Counted from the stretch's first letter, positions 15,212-24,368 are shown. The stretch: DNA of 64,000 nt from Brevibacterium aurantiacum (GCF_007558825.1 NZ_VLTK01000008.1:124001-188000), one strand, 5' to 3'. A program made the numbers and translations. The notes: generated by a model not told the origin, from the sequence alone.

Positions 15212-16438
15212 ATGCACATGCAATCTCACGCACAACTTGCTGCTTCACTGCGAACGCGGGTGACGATGATCGCCTGCCTCATCCCTCTGGTCGCCCTCAC
15301 CATCGTCGGCCTTTTCGCCTTATGGCCCGGAGGAGCCCAGGAAACACTGCCAACTGATGACCCGACAGCACAGATGGACAAAGGCGCCAAGCACACAGTT
15401 GCAACGGTAACAGCTGTAGATTCCTCGGCGTGCGAGCCTGATACAACCGATCCAGCGCAGCTGGCAGACTGCACCACTTTCCAGGCCGAAGCAGACGGGG
15501 ACACGGGCAGCCTCTACGTCACCCCCGACGCATTCCAAGCCGGAGTCAATGCCGGTGACGAAGTAAAAGTCATCGATTTCTCCAATTCGCCAGATAAGGC
15601 AAATACGGGTACCGATTACATCTTCATAGACTACGACCGAGACGTGCCTATTCTGGCTCTGGCAATCATCTACGGAATCGTCGTGCTCGCAGTAGCCGGA
15701 CTTCGAGGCTTTCGTGCGATTCTCGGTCTGGGATTCGCCGGACTCGTGCTATTGGCCTTCATGTTCCCGGCAATTCTCGGCGGGAAGCCTCCCGTGCTCG
15801 TGGCGATGGTCTCAGCCAGTGCCATCATGATGATCGCCCTCTACTTGGCCCACGGGATCTCAACCCGAACAACCACAGCAATGTTCGGCACAATATTAGG
15901 AATCATCCTCACAGGTGTCTTGGGCGCCTGGATGACATCGTGGGCGAATTTGGGCATCGCTTATACAGAAGACGGGTTCATCCTCGCTGACTCCACAAAC
16001 CTCGCTATGGACGATCTCATCGTCTGTGCGATCCTGATCACCGGGCTGGGCGTGCTCAACGACGTCACCATCACCCAAGTTTCAGCGGTATGGGAACTGG
16101 CAGCAGTCGCCCCCGACCTCCGCGGCCGACACCTATTTGCACGGGCAATGCGCATTGGCCGCGATCACATCGCCTCGACGGTATACACGATCACATTCGC
16201 CTACGCAGGCTCGGCGCTCATGACACTTCTCATCTTCTCTGCCAATGATCAGTCGTTTTTCGAAACGCTGACTTTAGGAGAGATGTCTATTGAAGTGGTC
16301 AGCATCCTCGTGTGCTCGATCGGTCTCGTCATTGCCATCCCGCTGACCACGGCCCTGGGAGTTCTCGTCGTGAGACCCGGGGCTCAGCGTCCCAGCAGAT
16401 CCACGTTTGCAAGCCAACGAACAGCTGCTCGTCACTAG
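15212..16438 (+). CDS. YibE/F-family membrane protein
   Basis: A 408-residue integral membrane protein of the YibE/F-like family, whose function is unestablished. After one N-terminal membrane segment (about 19-39) there is an extracytoplasmic domain of about 100 residues with two cysteines, DSSACEPD and LADCTTF, that probably binds or folds at the surface. From about 148 a run of about seven membrane segments follows, with the family motif GLGVLNDVTITQVSAVWEL in a cytosolic loop. The start could be either ATG 15212 or 15218; no strong ribosome site is visible. It is one of the few intact genes in the island, between transposase remnants and the dead transporter cluster. Codon choice (more A/T third positions) differs somewhat from the core genes. 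Confidence 0.85.
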   Translation: MHMQSHAQLAASLRTRVTMIACLIPLVALTIVGLFALWPGGAQETLPTDDPTAQMDKGAKHTVATVTAVDSSACEPDTTDPAQLADCTTFQAEADGDTGSLYVTPDAFQAGVNAGDEVKVIDFSNSPDKANTGTDYIFIDYDRDVPILALAIIYGIVVLAVAGLRGFRAILGLGFAGLVLLAFMFPAILGGKPPVLVAMVSASAIMMIALYLAHGISTRTTTAMFGTILGIILTGVLGAWMTSWANLGIAYTEDGFILADSTNLAMDDLIVCAILITGLGVLNDVTITQVSAVWELAAVAPDLRGRHLFARAMRIGRDHIASTVYTITFAYAGSALMTLLIFSANDQSFFETLTLGEMSIEVVSILVCSIGLVIAIPLTTALGVLVVRPGAQRPSRSTFASQRTAARH

Positions 16439-16610
16439 TTGTCAAGAGTTACGCGTAACCAATGTATATAGTGATCTGTGCAAAGCAGTTGGTATCTCTC
16501 CAGCGACAGCTCTTCTCAACGTCTAAATCAAGCCTGGCACTGTCAGAAAAATGATCGTCGAGAATCCGCAACGAGCCCCTGCTCATTCCCGGCCCAAGGC
16601 GGATTAGCCT

Positions 16611-17495
16611 TCAACGGATTGCTGTGGCATTCGACGGAGAGCCGACACCGCCGACGAGGTTGAGCGGCTTGACCACGCACATCGCATCCCACCGTCCGGT
16701 GGTGATCGAATCGGCGAGCAGAGACTTGATATTCCACAGCTCACCCCGAGGCACCCAAGCGTGGCGATGAGTTCCTGATGCATCATCCCCCTGCCTTCGG
16801 GAGCCGATTCGAAGAAGTCACTGTCAGAGGCGCCGGGCGGGACTTCGACGGCGAAGGTGTCCATGGCGAACACGGCCACCCGATGATCCCCGATCCATTC
16901 GGCCCGGGAGCGCTTCTGCCGGAAACCGCTCGCTCGGCGCCCCGAGCGGACGTCGTCACGAACCTCGATGGACGCCCCCTGCTGGCAGCACGCCTCGTCC
17001 AGACGCCCCGTCTCGAGGATCGGCCCCTCTCGGTGCTCGAGTGGTCGCCCCGCCTCGGCGAAGAGTCCCAGCGAAGTCGAGCCGGACTCGCCGGCCGACG
17101 ACGGGCTGCTGCGCCCACTCCTGGATTCCGAGATCCGGAATACCGACGGCGATCCTCTCATTGGCGACCCCGTTGTAGAACCCGTGCCTGGATGCCCGAC
17201 GATGCCGCAGCCCGTCGTCCTGCGAGGTCGCCTGGAAGAAGAACTCATGGAGAAAATCGTCGCGCGACTCGGGGTGTGCCTGGAGGATCTCGTGCTCGGA
17301 TACCTTCCGCGCCCTGGCCATCGGCGGGTCGATGGGCTCGATGGGGTCGAGGACATTATCGAGATTGAACACTGCTCCACTGCTCACTGACCTCGCTGCG
17401 GTCCGCACCTCCTCGGCGCCGGCGAATACGCCCCACGAGGATCCTTCCGGAGTGTTCGCCGCCAGCTCGGCGTACCGCGGATACTCGCGAGTCAC
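16611..17495 (-). pseudogene. cyclase-family hydrolase (kynurenine formamidase-like), frameshifted
   Basis: The fragments, read in order, give a cyclase/kynurenine-formamidase-like metal hydrolase of the PF04199 type. The GTG at 17495 starts MTREYPRYAELAANTPEGSS; the frame continues with VFNLDNVLDPIEPIDPPMAR and HRRASRHGFYNGV, but a stretch corresponding to the conserved GTLNFLTPE region is missing. Near 17080 the sequence shifts frame to EWIGDHRVAVFAMDTFAVEV and SAPEGRGMMHQELIATLG. A second shift near 16760 leads to WNIKSLLADSITTGRWDAMC and ends PSNATAIR-stop at 16611. So there is at least one deletion and two frameshifts. It is the third member of a decayed operon with the two membrane genes to its right. 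Confidence 0.8.
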
Positions 17496-17504
17496 TGGTA
17501 GGTC

Positions 17505-17747
17505 CTACCTTACGGAAATAGTTGAGGGCGAGGGCCAGCAGTCCGACCACGGAGGACGTACCGAACGCATAAGGTCCGACCGCCTCGACGACGTCGATGG
17601 CCGCCATTCCCTCGCAGTAACGATGAGGACGATCTGGCACACGATGATCACCGCCCCGCCGAGGAGGAAGAGCACTGTCGAGGCGGCGAAGAGATGCGAG
17701 AACACCGCTTGGACGCGGCCGCTTTTCTGATCCGTCGAATCATTCAT
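17505..17747 (-). pseudogene. small two-span membrane protein, frameshifted
   Basis: The ATG at 17747 starts MNDSTDQKSGRVQAVFSHLF followed by a hydrophobic segment. A one-base shift near 17615 moves the rest to another frame reading EGMAAIDVVEAVGPYAFGTS, a second hydrophobic stretch and ALALNYFRK. The joined product would be about 80 residues with two membrane spans. Placed between a multi-span permease and a hydrolase, it could be a small transporter subunit. The family is not recognised. Confidence 0.65.
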
Positions 17748-17777
17748 TCTCCGATTCCTTTCTTGACGTCTCGAAAC

Positions 17778-18968
17778 TCACACCGGGAGGAATTCGAGAA
17801 CGATGAGTGTGCCGATACCCAGCGGCGGAACACAGTAGTACTTGAGCAGAGGGGTGAACGTCTTGCGCGGGTTAACATCGGCAATGCCCGCGCTGGCCAT
17901 GGTCATCACCGTCACCGGTCCGATCGCCGCCATCGTGGCACTCGCAGTCAGAGGCATCGCGATGAGGATGATGATTACGTCGATGGCGATCGCCATCAGC
18001 CACTTAGGCACATCAACGTAGGACAGCAGCGACTCGAGCTCAGTGGCCAGTCCGATCTCCCAGAGCAGATTCGACTCTGAGGAGGCGGCGAAGATCGTGA
18101 TTCCCCTGACGCCGAATCTTCGATGAGCCAACACCATCCGAAGACCGACTTCGCCAGGGACTTCCGGCCGAGGATGCGTACGAAAACGATCATCAGCACG
18201 GGAATTTAGGTGAGCAGGCTGACCACGTCCGGCATCGCCAGCGGTGTCGGATCGAGGACGGTGCCGTCGCCGAGTGTCTTGCCCGGCGCGGGCTGAGCGC
18301 TGACTCCGGTGGCGTGTGCGAGGAAGCCTGCGAGCGGGCCGAACGACAGGAGCAGGGACCAAGATCGGGACCAGCAGCAGAATTGTCGTCCACCCCTGGG
18401 ATGCGTTCATGCGGATGGGCCGCCGATCCTCGGGCGCAACCGATCATATCTTGTATTTGCGCACGATCGAAAACGCGACGATCAGACGATAGACGAGCGC
18501 CCACGGCCCGGCGAAGAACAGCGGCTTGACGATCTCTTGAGATTCCATCGATCCCTGGGCGACGAGTCCGCCGACGAGGATGAACATCGTCCCGGAGAAG
18601 GGGAAGCTGACACCGAACCCGGCCAGCCCCGAGGCGACTATGGCCGCGATCTCGGGCTTGACCCCTGACTTCTTCATCCACGGGATCGTGATCGACCCGA
18701 CCGCAGCGGTGATGACGGCACCGATGTGGGCGATAGCCCCGAAGATGGCCCCGGCGATAGTGGTCGTGTAGAGATGGCCGCCGCGGAAACGACCAAGCAG
18801 CGAGTTGAGCAGATCGACGAGCTTCGTGAACACCGGCGTGCGCTCGAGCAAGTCGGAGACGAAGACGAAGACCAGCGTGGCGAACATGACCTTCTCGATG
18901 AGAGCGCCAAAGATCGAAGTCCAGATCATCGTCATCACCGAGTTCTCGCCAGCAGACCCGGCGAACAA
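17778..18968 (-). pseudogene. multi-span transporter (TRAP/DctM-like), decayed
   Basis: Fragments of one large permease are spread over several minus-strand frames. The first (18444-18968) has membrane segments with GHLYTTTIAGAIFGAIAHIG, then GVKPEIAAIVASGLAGFG and a stop. The middle part resumes with PGKTLGDGTVLDPTPLAMPD, hits a TAA and continues LMIVFVRILGRKSLAKSVFG. The last (ending 17778) carries IDVIIILIAMPLTASATMAA and FTPLLKYYCVPPLGIGTL. The pattern resembles the large permease of TRAP-type carboxylate transporters, but the family assignment is uncertain. The N-terminus also seems truncated. The 286 bases upstream (18969-19254) hold nothing recognisable. Confidence 0.65.
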
Positions 18969-19254
18969 GGCGCGCGTGAGTCATAGCGGGGCCTCTGGCG
19001 CCAGACTCTCGTTCTCCCATAATCGCATTCATATGGCGGCAATCGATGCATGTTTCTACACCGTCAGCGGAACCGGATCAATACGGCGTTCTGCGATCCG
19101 AATTTGAAGCCCGCACCTCGGCACAACTGGTGATTGCTACCGATTCACATGGATTGATCAGCGCCGATGCTCATCGATGCTTTCAGAATGAGTCACAGTC
19201 GCCTGGTCTAGTGGAGCCAGGCCATGACCATTCGAGAGTCGAGTGGGTCTCGGG

Positions 19255-19725
19255 TCATGGTTCGCCGCGGTCGTCGGCGGTAAGACGGTGTTCCAGGTGC
19301 CTGAGTAGGTGGGTGCACTTCCGGACCGCGTCGAGGTCGTCGCCCAGGACAACGGTGAGCTCCTGTGCCCAGGCGGCGCGGAGCACCAGGAGGTTGGACG
19401 CCGCACGATCGGTCGGACACACGGCGATGCCGCTGCCGTCGACGGCGGCTCGGGAAACCATCCCCTTGCCCTCGAGGTTTCGTAGCGCCGTGCTCACGTT
19501 GGTGCGCTGCAGGCGGGCGCGGCGGGCGATCTCACTCGGTGCAGCCCCTGGGTACAAGTCGACGATCCGCATAACCTGCCGCTCGGTCTCGGTCAGCGAC
19601 ACAACCTGCGGGCCTTCCGGAGTCCGGGCACGAACCAGCCGACCGACGTTGAGAATGAGATCAGCGAGATCGGCGAGCTGGCCACCGGCGTCCCCGCCGA
19701 CGGGTTCTTTTATGTCTCGGGGCAT
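19255..19725 (-). CDS. MarR-family transcriptional regulator
   Basis: A 156-residue winged-helix repressor. The recognition region APSEIARRARLQRTNVSTAL at about 60-79 and the wing NLEGKGMVSRAAVDGSGIAV are typical of MarR proteins, with helical dimerisation ends. It is transcribed divergently from the adjacent drug-exporter gene, and the spacer holds a palindrome at 19743-19756, so it probably represses the exporter and itself until a ligand binds. The exporter is frameshifted, so the regulator now lacks an obvious working target. Confidence 0.9.
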   Translation of the reverse strand: MPRDIKEPVGGDAGGQLADLADLILNVGRLVRARTPEGPQVVSLTETERQVMRIVDLYPGAAPSEIARRARLQRTNVSTALRNLEGKGMVSRAAVDGSGIAVCPTDRAASNLLVLRAAWAQELTVVLGDDLDAVRKCTHLLRHLEHRLTADDRGEP

Positions 19726-19742
19726 GGCACTATACTACCGAG

Positions 19743-19756
19743 TTATGACAACATAA
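19743..19756. promoter_or_regulatory. MarR operator candidate
   Basis: The palindrome TTATG-ACAA-CATAA lies between the divergent MarR and exporter starts, 4 bases before the exporter ATG. A related TTATGT stretch is near 19709. The position suits a repressor that blocks exporter transcription. Confidence 0.6.
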
Positions 19757-19760
19757 TTCC

Positions 19761-21012
19761 ATGTCCATAACTCATGGAGACGCGCAAGATCCGCGGAAGG
19801 TCACGAAGACGGCAGGTATCGACAGCCCGAAGCCGATGAGCCTGGGGCGCCGGATGCGGTTGGCCCTGCTGCTCGGCTCGCTGAGCGCTTTCGGTGCACT
19901 GACGATCGACATGTACCTACCCGCCATGCCAAGCATGGCCCACCAGCTGCACACCAGTGCTCCGCTGGTTCAAATGAGCCTTACGGCGTTCGTCCGTCGG
20001 CCTGGCCCTCTTTCAAGTAGTCGTGGGTCCGTTGTCGGACGCTTGGGGGCGCCGCCGCCTGCTGCTTGCCGGGATGGCGCTGTACATGGCGGGGTCGCTG
20101 TGGTGCGCGCTTGCGCCCACCGTTGGCTACCTGATCGCCGGCCGGATACTGCAGTCGCTGGGTGCGGCTGCAGGCACTGTCCTGGCGCGGGCCATCGTGC
20201 GGGATCTGTTCTCCGGCAGCGCCATGACCCGGTTCTTCTCCACCCTCATGGTCGTCAACGGCGTCGCACCGGTCGTGGCACCCGTCATCGGCGGCCAACT
20301 GCTGACGCTCACCACCTGGCGGGCGGTGTTCCTAGCGCTCGCGGCCGTCGGCGCCATCTTGCTACTTGCGGTCGTCTTCGCACTGCCCGAGTCGCTGCCG
20401 CACGTCAATCGGGCGCCGGCCCACCTGTGCACGACGTTACGGACCTTCCGATCGTTGGTTACCGACCTCCTCTACCTGCGGTACGTGCTCGCCGCAGCGC
20501 TGATGTTCGCCGCCGTGTTCGCATACATCTCCGGATCGTCGTTCGTCCTGCAAGACACCTACGGGCTCACAGCACAGCAGTTCAGCATCGTCTTCGGCCT
20601 CAATGGACTGGGCATCGTGCTGCTCGGGCAAGTCAGCGCCTGGCTCGTCGGCCGCGCCGTCGACGAGCACACCCTGCTGCGTGTCAGCCTGATCGTGGCC
20701 ACCCTCGGCTCCGCCGGCGTCCTTACCTGCGCCCTGCTGGGCCTCCCACTACCGCTGCTGCTGACCTGCCTTTTCCTGGCGGTGTCCATGCTGGGCATCG
20801 TGCTGGCTAATGCCACATCCCTGGCTCTGAGCGACCACGGCTCCGCTGCCGGAGCCGCCTCCTCCCTGCAGGGACTACTGCAATTCCTCGTCGGCGGCCT
20901 CGCCGCCTCCGCCATGAGCTTGCCCGGCCAAGTAACCGCAGTCGCCATGGGTACAACCATGACGATCTGTGCCTCAGCCGCGCTAACCGTTGTCTATCCC
21001 CGCCGCAGCTGA
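19761..21012 (+). pseudogene. Bcr/CflA-type MFS drug exporter, single frameshift
   Basis: The first 70 or so codons read SLGRRMRLALLLGSLSAFGA and TIDMYLPAMPSMAHQLHTSA, the start of a Bcr/CflA-type multidrug exporter. At about 19994 one extra base shifts the frame. The remainder is open in another frame to 21012 and includes GPLSDAWGRRRLLLAGMALY (MFS motif A), the following membrane segments and a normal C-terminus. Restoring the frame gives about 416 residues, a normal length. One indel is the only visible defect, so a sequencing error or very recent inactivation are both possible. The MarR gene and operator upstream are intact. Confidence 0.82.
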
Positions 21013-21064
21013 GAGTCTTGCTTATTCTCGCGGTTCCAGCGCCAGTTGTGGGAGCGTCCGGGCG

Positions 21065-22031
21065 CTAGGTGTATGAGGCCAGGACATTGTTGACAGCAAC
21101 GGGAACGGCGGATGCTGGTGGTTGTGCGCCGTGTGGCCGGTGGTAGTTGTAGTGCATGTTCCAGACCACGAGCCCGTCTGAGCGTTCTTGCCCTGAGTGC
21201 CAGGCGCGGACGTAGAGGAACTCCTCAGCGAGGATGCGGTTGTAGCGCTCAACTTTCCCGTTGTGGCGCGGCGTGTAGGGCGTGATCCGCTGGTGCCACG
21301 TTGGGGACATGGCCTCGGCGAAGACCTTCGATCGGTAGCACGCGCCGTTATCGGTGACGATCCGCTCGATCGTGGTGATGCCGTGCGCGGCGAACCAGTT
21401 CTTTGCGCGTTCGAGGAACCCGGCAGCGGTCGCGCCCTTTTCGTCGTCGAGGGCTTCGATAGAGGCGAGCCGGGTGTGCCCACCGGTTGCAGAGTGAAGG
21501 TAGACGTATCCGCGTCGGGTGCCGTGCTTCTTCGCTGTCTCGCCCGTGGACGCGTCAGCCGCCGCCGTCGGGGATGCGTCCGACCTTCTTCACATCGATG
21601 TGAACCATATGGCCGGGTCGTTCGGCGACGATCTCTTGAGGCTCGCGGTTCGACTCGCCATCCAGATCGATGTATCTGCACCGATTGAGGCCGAGTTGGA
21701 GCAGGATGCGAGAGATCGTGCGACGGCTGATATTGAAGCCACCGAGCGCGAGCTCGAACTCGACCCGCGCCGCTGACCATTTGTGTTCGCGGCACATCCA
21801 CTCGGCCCTCGCGACCACCGAAGGATCTGTTGCAGTTGGTTGGCGCAGCGGCGTTGACGAGCGATCCATGAGCCCGAGGTCGCCGAATCGCTTATAACGA
21901 TTGACCCACTTCGATGCAGCTGCTCGAGAGATGCCCGTCTCAGAGGCGAGGTGAGCGATCGGGCGGGTGCGGCAACGATCGACCAGGCGACGACGCCCTT
22001 CGACTGTCAACGGTGCATTGCGATGAGTCAT
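21065..22031 (-). pseudogene. IS481-family transposase, inactivated
   Basis: The ATG at 22031 starts MTHRNAPLTVEGRRRLVDRC; the helix-turn-helix (HLASETGISRAAASKWVNRY) and linker follow to HIDVKKVGRIPDGGG, where a stop replaces the conserved Trp. After a frameshift just downstream the catalytic core continues in another frame: HGTRRGYVYLHSATGGHTRL, ITTIERIVTDNGACYRSKVF, TPYTPRHNGKVERYNRILAE, ending at 21065. The DDE residues are preserved in the text but split by the stop and shift. Clear terminal inverted repeats were not identified. It separates the exporter pseudogene from the TetR pair. Confidence 0.85.
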
Positions 22032-22054
22032 AGCGCGGTGCGAGCCGTCTGTAT

Positions 22055-22279
22055 CTACCGACGGTTCTTCGCCACTTCAAGCGCGAAGACGGTGATGACG
22101 GCGATCACCAGGACGGCGATAGGCGCGACATAGTGAGACGCGCCGTGTTCGTCGGGTAGGACGAGATTCCAAAGCATCGGCCCCTGGCCGATGAGTACTC
22201 CGACCAACGGGATCACGCCCAGCAGGATCCCCGCAAACACGGCGAACCCCTGCGCGATCTCTAAGTTCTTCGCGTTCAT
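22055..22279 (-). CDS. small two-span membrane protein, TetR-controlled
   Basis: A 74-residue protein with two hydrophobic segments (about 10-33 and 49-69) joined by a short loop containing PDEHGASHYV, and a basic end (VAKNRR). There is no known family. It is divergent from a TetR gene across two perfect palindromes, so it is probably the regulated target. Its size and topology recall small inner-membrane proteins that modify transporters or sense membrane stress. The gene may once have been followed by others, now interrupted by the IS481 copy 24 bases downstream. Confidence 0.75.
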   Translation of the reverse strand: MNAKNLEIAQGFAVFAGILLGVIPLVGVLIGQGPMLWNLVLPDEHGASHYVAPIAVLVIAVITVFALEVAKNRR

Positions 22280-22301
22280 AGCCGACCCCTCTCACCTGTT
22301 G

Positions 22302-22352
22302 CAATGCGTTCGCATTGTCATGCCGAGACTATATGACAATGCGATCGCATTG
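22302..22352. promoter_or_regulatory. twin TetR operators
   Basis: Two 16-base palindromes share the CAATGCG/CGCATTG arms: CAATGCG-TT-CGCATTG at 22302-22317 and CAATGCG-AT-CGCATTG at 22337-22352. They start 35 bases apart and lie one near each divergent gene (small membrane protein left, tetR right). This is a textbook layout for autoregulation plus control of the divergent gene by one TetR repressor. Confidence 0.85.
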
Positions 22353-22367
22353 CAATATGATGGCCCC

Positions 22368-22964
22368 GTGCCGAAGATCGTGAACGTTGAGGAGCACCGG
22401 GCGCGGATCGCGGCCGCCGTGTGGCGCGTCATCGCCGCCCGAGGACTCGACGCCGTGTCACTGCGATCCGTCGCTGTCGAGGCCAAGGTGTCGATGGGGC
22501 AGGTGCAGCACTACTACTCGTTGAAAAACGACCTGCTGTTCGCTGGGGTCGAGCACTCCTACCTGCTGATCGAGCAGCACCTCGAACAACTGCTCGCCGA
22601 GGCAGAGGGCTCGCCGCGCGAAGTGATGCTGGCGATCCTGACCGTACTTCTCGGCGAGGAAGCGGTAGTGCGAGACGCAATCCGCGTCAATGTCGCGTTC
22701 GCTGCCCGAACCCAGAACGAGCCTCGCATCCATGACCTCCTGACATCCGGCGACGACGAGATCATCGGCCTCTGCACGCACGTCCTCGCCCAGGCGCAAC
22801 GAGACGGCCATCTGAATGCCGACCTCGACCCCGTGGCCGAAGCCCGACTCTTGTTCGGCCTGGCCACAGGACTCGGGACACAAGTCGCGGTCTATGGTGG
22901 CAGCTCAGCTCAGGCGCTCGATGTCTTCACTTATCACCTGCGCAGGCTGGGCATCAGTCCGTAG
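22368..22964 (+). CDS. TetR-family transcriptional regulator
   Basis: A 198-residue repressor. The GTG at 22368 is chosen because it starts right after the second operator and gives PKIVNVEEHRARIAAAVWRV followed by the TetR helix-turn-helix GLDAVSLRSVAVEAKVSMGQ and VQHYYSLKNDLL; an ATG in frame further upstream would put both operators inside the coding region. The C-terminal ligand domain is all-helical (about 70-195) and resembles the BetI-like/PksA-type C-terminal domain. The gene is intact. The ligand is unknown. Confidence 0.9.
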   Translation: MPKIVNVEEHRARIAAAVWRVIAARGLDAVSLRSVAVEAKVSMGQVQHYYSLKNDLLFAGVEHSYLLIEQHLEQLLAEAEGSPREVMLAILTVLLGEEAVVRDAIRVNVAFAARTQNEPRIHDLLTSGDDEIIGLCTHVLAQAQRDGHLNADLDPVAEARLLFGLATGLGTQVAVYGGSSAQALDVFTYHLRRLGISP

Positions 22965-23011
22965 GAGACCAAGCCAGCCTCAACAGTCAATAACGTCCTG
23001 GCCAGCAACAA

Positions 23012-24199
23012 CTAGCTGCCGTTGAGGATACTGCCGAGGAATGCTGACGCGTCATCCGACTGAGCAGCCGCACCAGGATCCACCGGTTCATTGTTGTCAC
23101 CCCAGATTCCGTTGAGAGCCTGCAGCGTCTCGAAATCGGCACCCGGACGAAGGTGCGAGTACCTGTTGAGCGTGATCGTTGTATCGGTGTGCCCGAGGCG
23201 CTGAGCGACCTTAATGGGGTCGACACCGGCTGCTACCAAGACGCTGGCGTGATAGTGGCGGAATGAGTGGCAGCGAATAGTTGAATTGACGTCGACGTCT
23301 TTTCGCTCCACTGTCGGGATGAGGTACTTCGCGGTGAAGCCGAGGTAGCTCATTTTGCCTCCGCGCTTCATCGTGAACATGTGATCGTCGAGTGAGCGCA
23401 GCTTCACGTGGTTGACCAGGGCTTCTGCAAGGTCATCGTCGAGAGCGATGTCGCGATCGGCTGCAGGCGTCTTCGGCGGTCCAGGGTGGCGACCTTTACC
23501 TGTGCCTTTCATCGCTTTCGACACACGAATGTAGGTCACGCCGTTGCGGTGGTAGAGGTCCGAGCACAGAAGCGCTTCACTCTCCGACCAACGCAGGCCG
23601 GTACCTGCCAGAGTGCGAATGAGAAGCGAGAAGTGAGGGTCGATCGCTTTCATGATGACATCGATGTCGCGCTGAGCAATGATGGGCGGCTCTGTCTTGA
23701 TCAGAGTCGGCAGTCTTACGCCGGTGCAGGGGTTGGCCTGAACGCGGCGATCTTGGACAGCCAAGTTGAATGCGGCCGAGACGATGGTGAAGATATTGCG
23801 AATGGTCTTCGGCGAGAGTTTCTTCGCCAACAGTGTCTTCACGTACTTGCGCAGGTCTTTTGCTTCAACGCTCGCTGCCGACTTCCAACCGATCTCATTC
23901 GTGATGTGGTTGCGTTGAAGCGCCTGATAGTCCTTGAGCGTTCGTGAGTCACCACGCGATTGAAAGGCAATGTATTCGGTGACGAGATCTTCGATAGTTT
24001 CGTCTTTAGACTGAGCCGCGTTCCACCGGCGTCCGGCTTCGATGACGTCAGAACCAGTCTCATCGAGCATGGTCTTCCACATTCGAGCTTCAGCTTCGGT
24101 ATCGAATGTCATCGACGCCTTGTCCCGAGAACCAGGCTTACGCCAATCGACGCGCCACTTGTTTGCCTTCGTCGTGGAGTACTTTCGGATGCTTGCCAT
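23012..24199 (-). CDS. tyrosine-type site-specific integrase
   Basis: This 395-residue phage-type integrase presumably inserted the island at the adjacent tRNA-Gly gene. It has an arm-binding N-terminus (ASIRKYSTTKANKWRVDWRK), a SAM-like core-binding domain at about 68-160 and a catalytic domain from about 175. Catalytic residues are readable: Arg in GTGLRWSESEALL, His/Arg in CHSFRHYHASV, His in RLGHTDTTI and Tyr in LNRYSHLRPG. It is transcribed away from the tRNA 96 bases to its right, the usual orientation for a tRNA-targeting integrase. Direct repeats lie just upstream of its start. It appears intact, so the element could still be excisable if both att sites persist. Confidence 0.93.
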   Translation of the reverse strand: MASIRKYSTTKANKWRVDWRKPGSRDKASMTFDTEAEARMWKTMLDETGSDVIEAGRRWNAAQSKDETIEDLVTEYIAFQSRGDSRTLKDYQALQRNHITNEIGWKSAASVEAKDLRKYVKTLLAKKLSPKTIRNIFTIVSAAFNLAVQDRRVQANPCTGVRLPTLIKTEPPIIAQRDIDVIMKAIDPHFSLLIRTLAGTGLRWSESEALLCSDLYHRNGVTYIRVSKAMKGTGKGRHPGPPKTPAADRDIALDDDLAEALVNHVKLRSLDDHMFTMKRGGKMSYLGFTAKYLIPTVERKDVDVNSTIRCHSFRHYHASVLVAAGVDPIKVAQRLGHTDTTITLNRYSHLRPGADFETLQALNGIWGDNNEPVDPGAAAQSDDASAFLGSILNGS

Positions 24200-24218
24200 G
24201 CCCCGATCATACGGGTTT

Positions 24219-24251
24219 CATGCGGCCAAAATTCGGATCCATGCGGCCAAA
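24219..24251. repeat. 12-base direct repeats between integrase and tRNA-Gly
   Basis: The sequence CATGCGGCCAAA occurs at 24219-24230 and 24240-24251, start-to-start 21 bases (two helical turns), just upstream of the integrase start and 47 bases from the tRNA 3' end. The position and helical phasing fit arm-type integrase or excisionase sites. Confidence 0.65.
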
Positions 24252-24297
24252 TCACCTTCTCGGTGACGTTTGCCCTGGTGAGAGGGCTAAAACTTGG

Positions 24298-24368
24298 AGG
24301 GGATGACGGGAATCGAACCCGCACCATCAGTTTGGAAGACTGAGGCTCTACCATTGAGCTACATCCCC
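24298..24368 (-). tRNA. tRNA-Gly (anticodon TCC)
   Basis: Reading the minus strand, a full cloverleaf is seen: acceptor GGGGATG with CATCCCC, D-arm GCTCAATGGTAGAGC, anticodon arm TCAGT-CTTCCAA-ACTGA (anticodon TCC) and T-arm CGGGTTCGATTCCCG, discriminator T. CCA follows directly in the DNA (24295-24297). The 3' end points at the integrase, marking it as the probable attachment site of the island. Confidence 0.97.

Noticed and set aside
10289-24298. Left attachment site (copy of the tRNA-Gly 3' end)
   Set aside because: I looked for the GATTCCCGTCATCCCC end and shorter parts and did not find a convincing copy, so no att pair is claimed.
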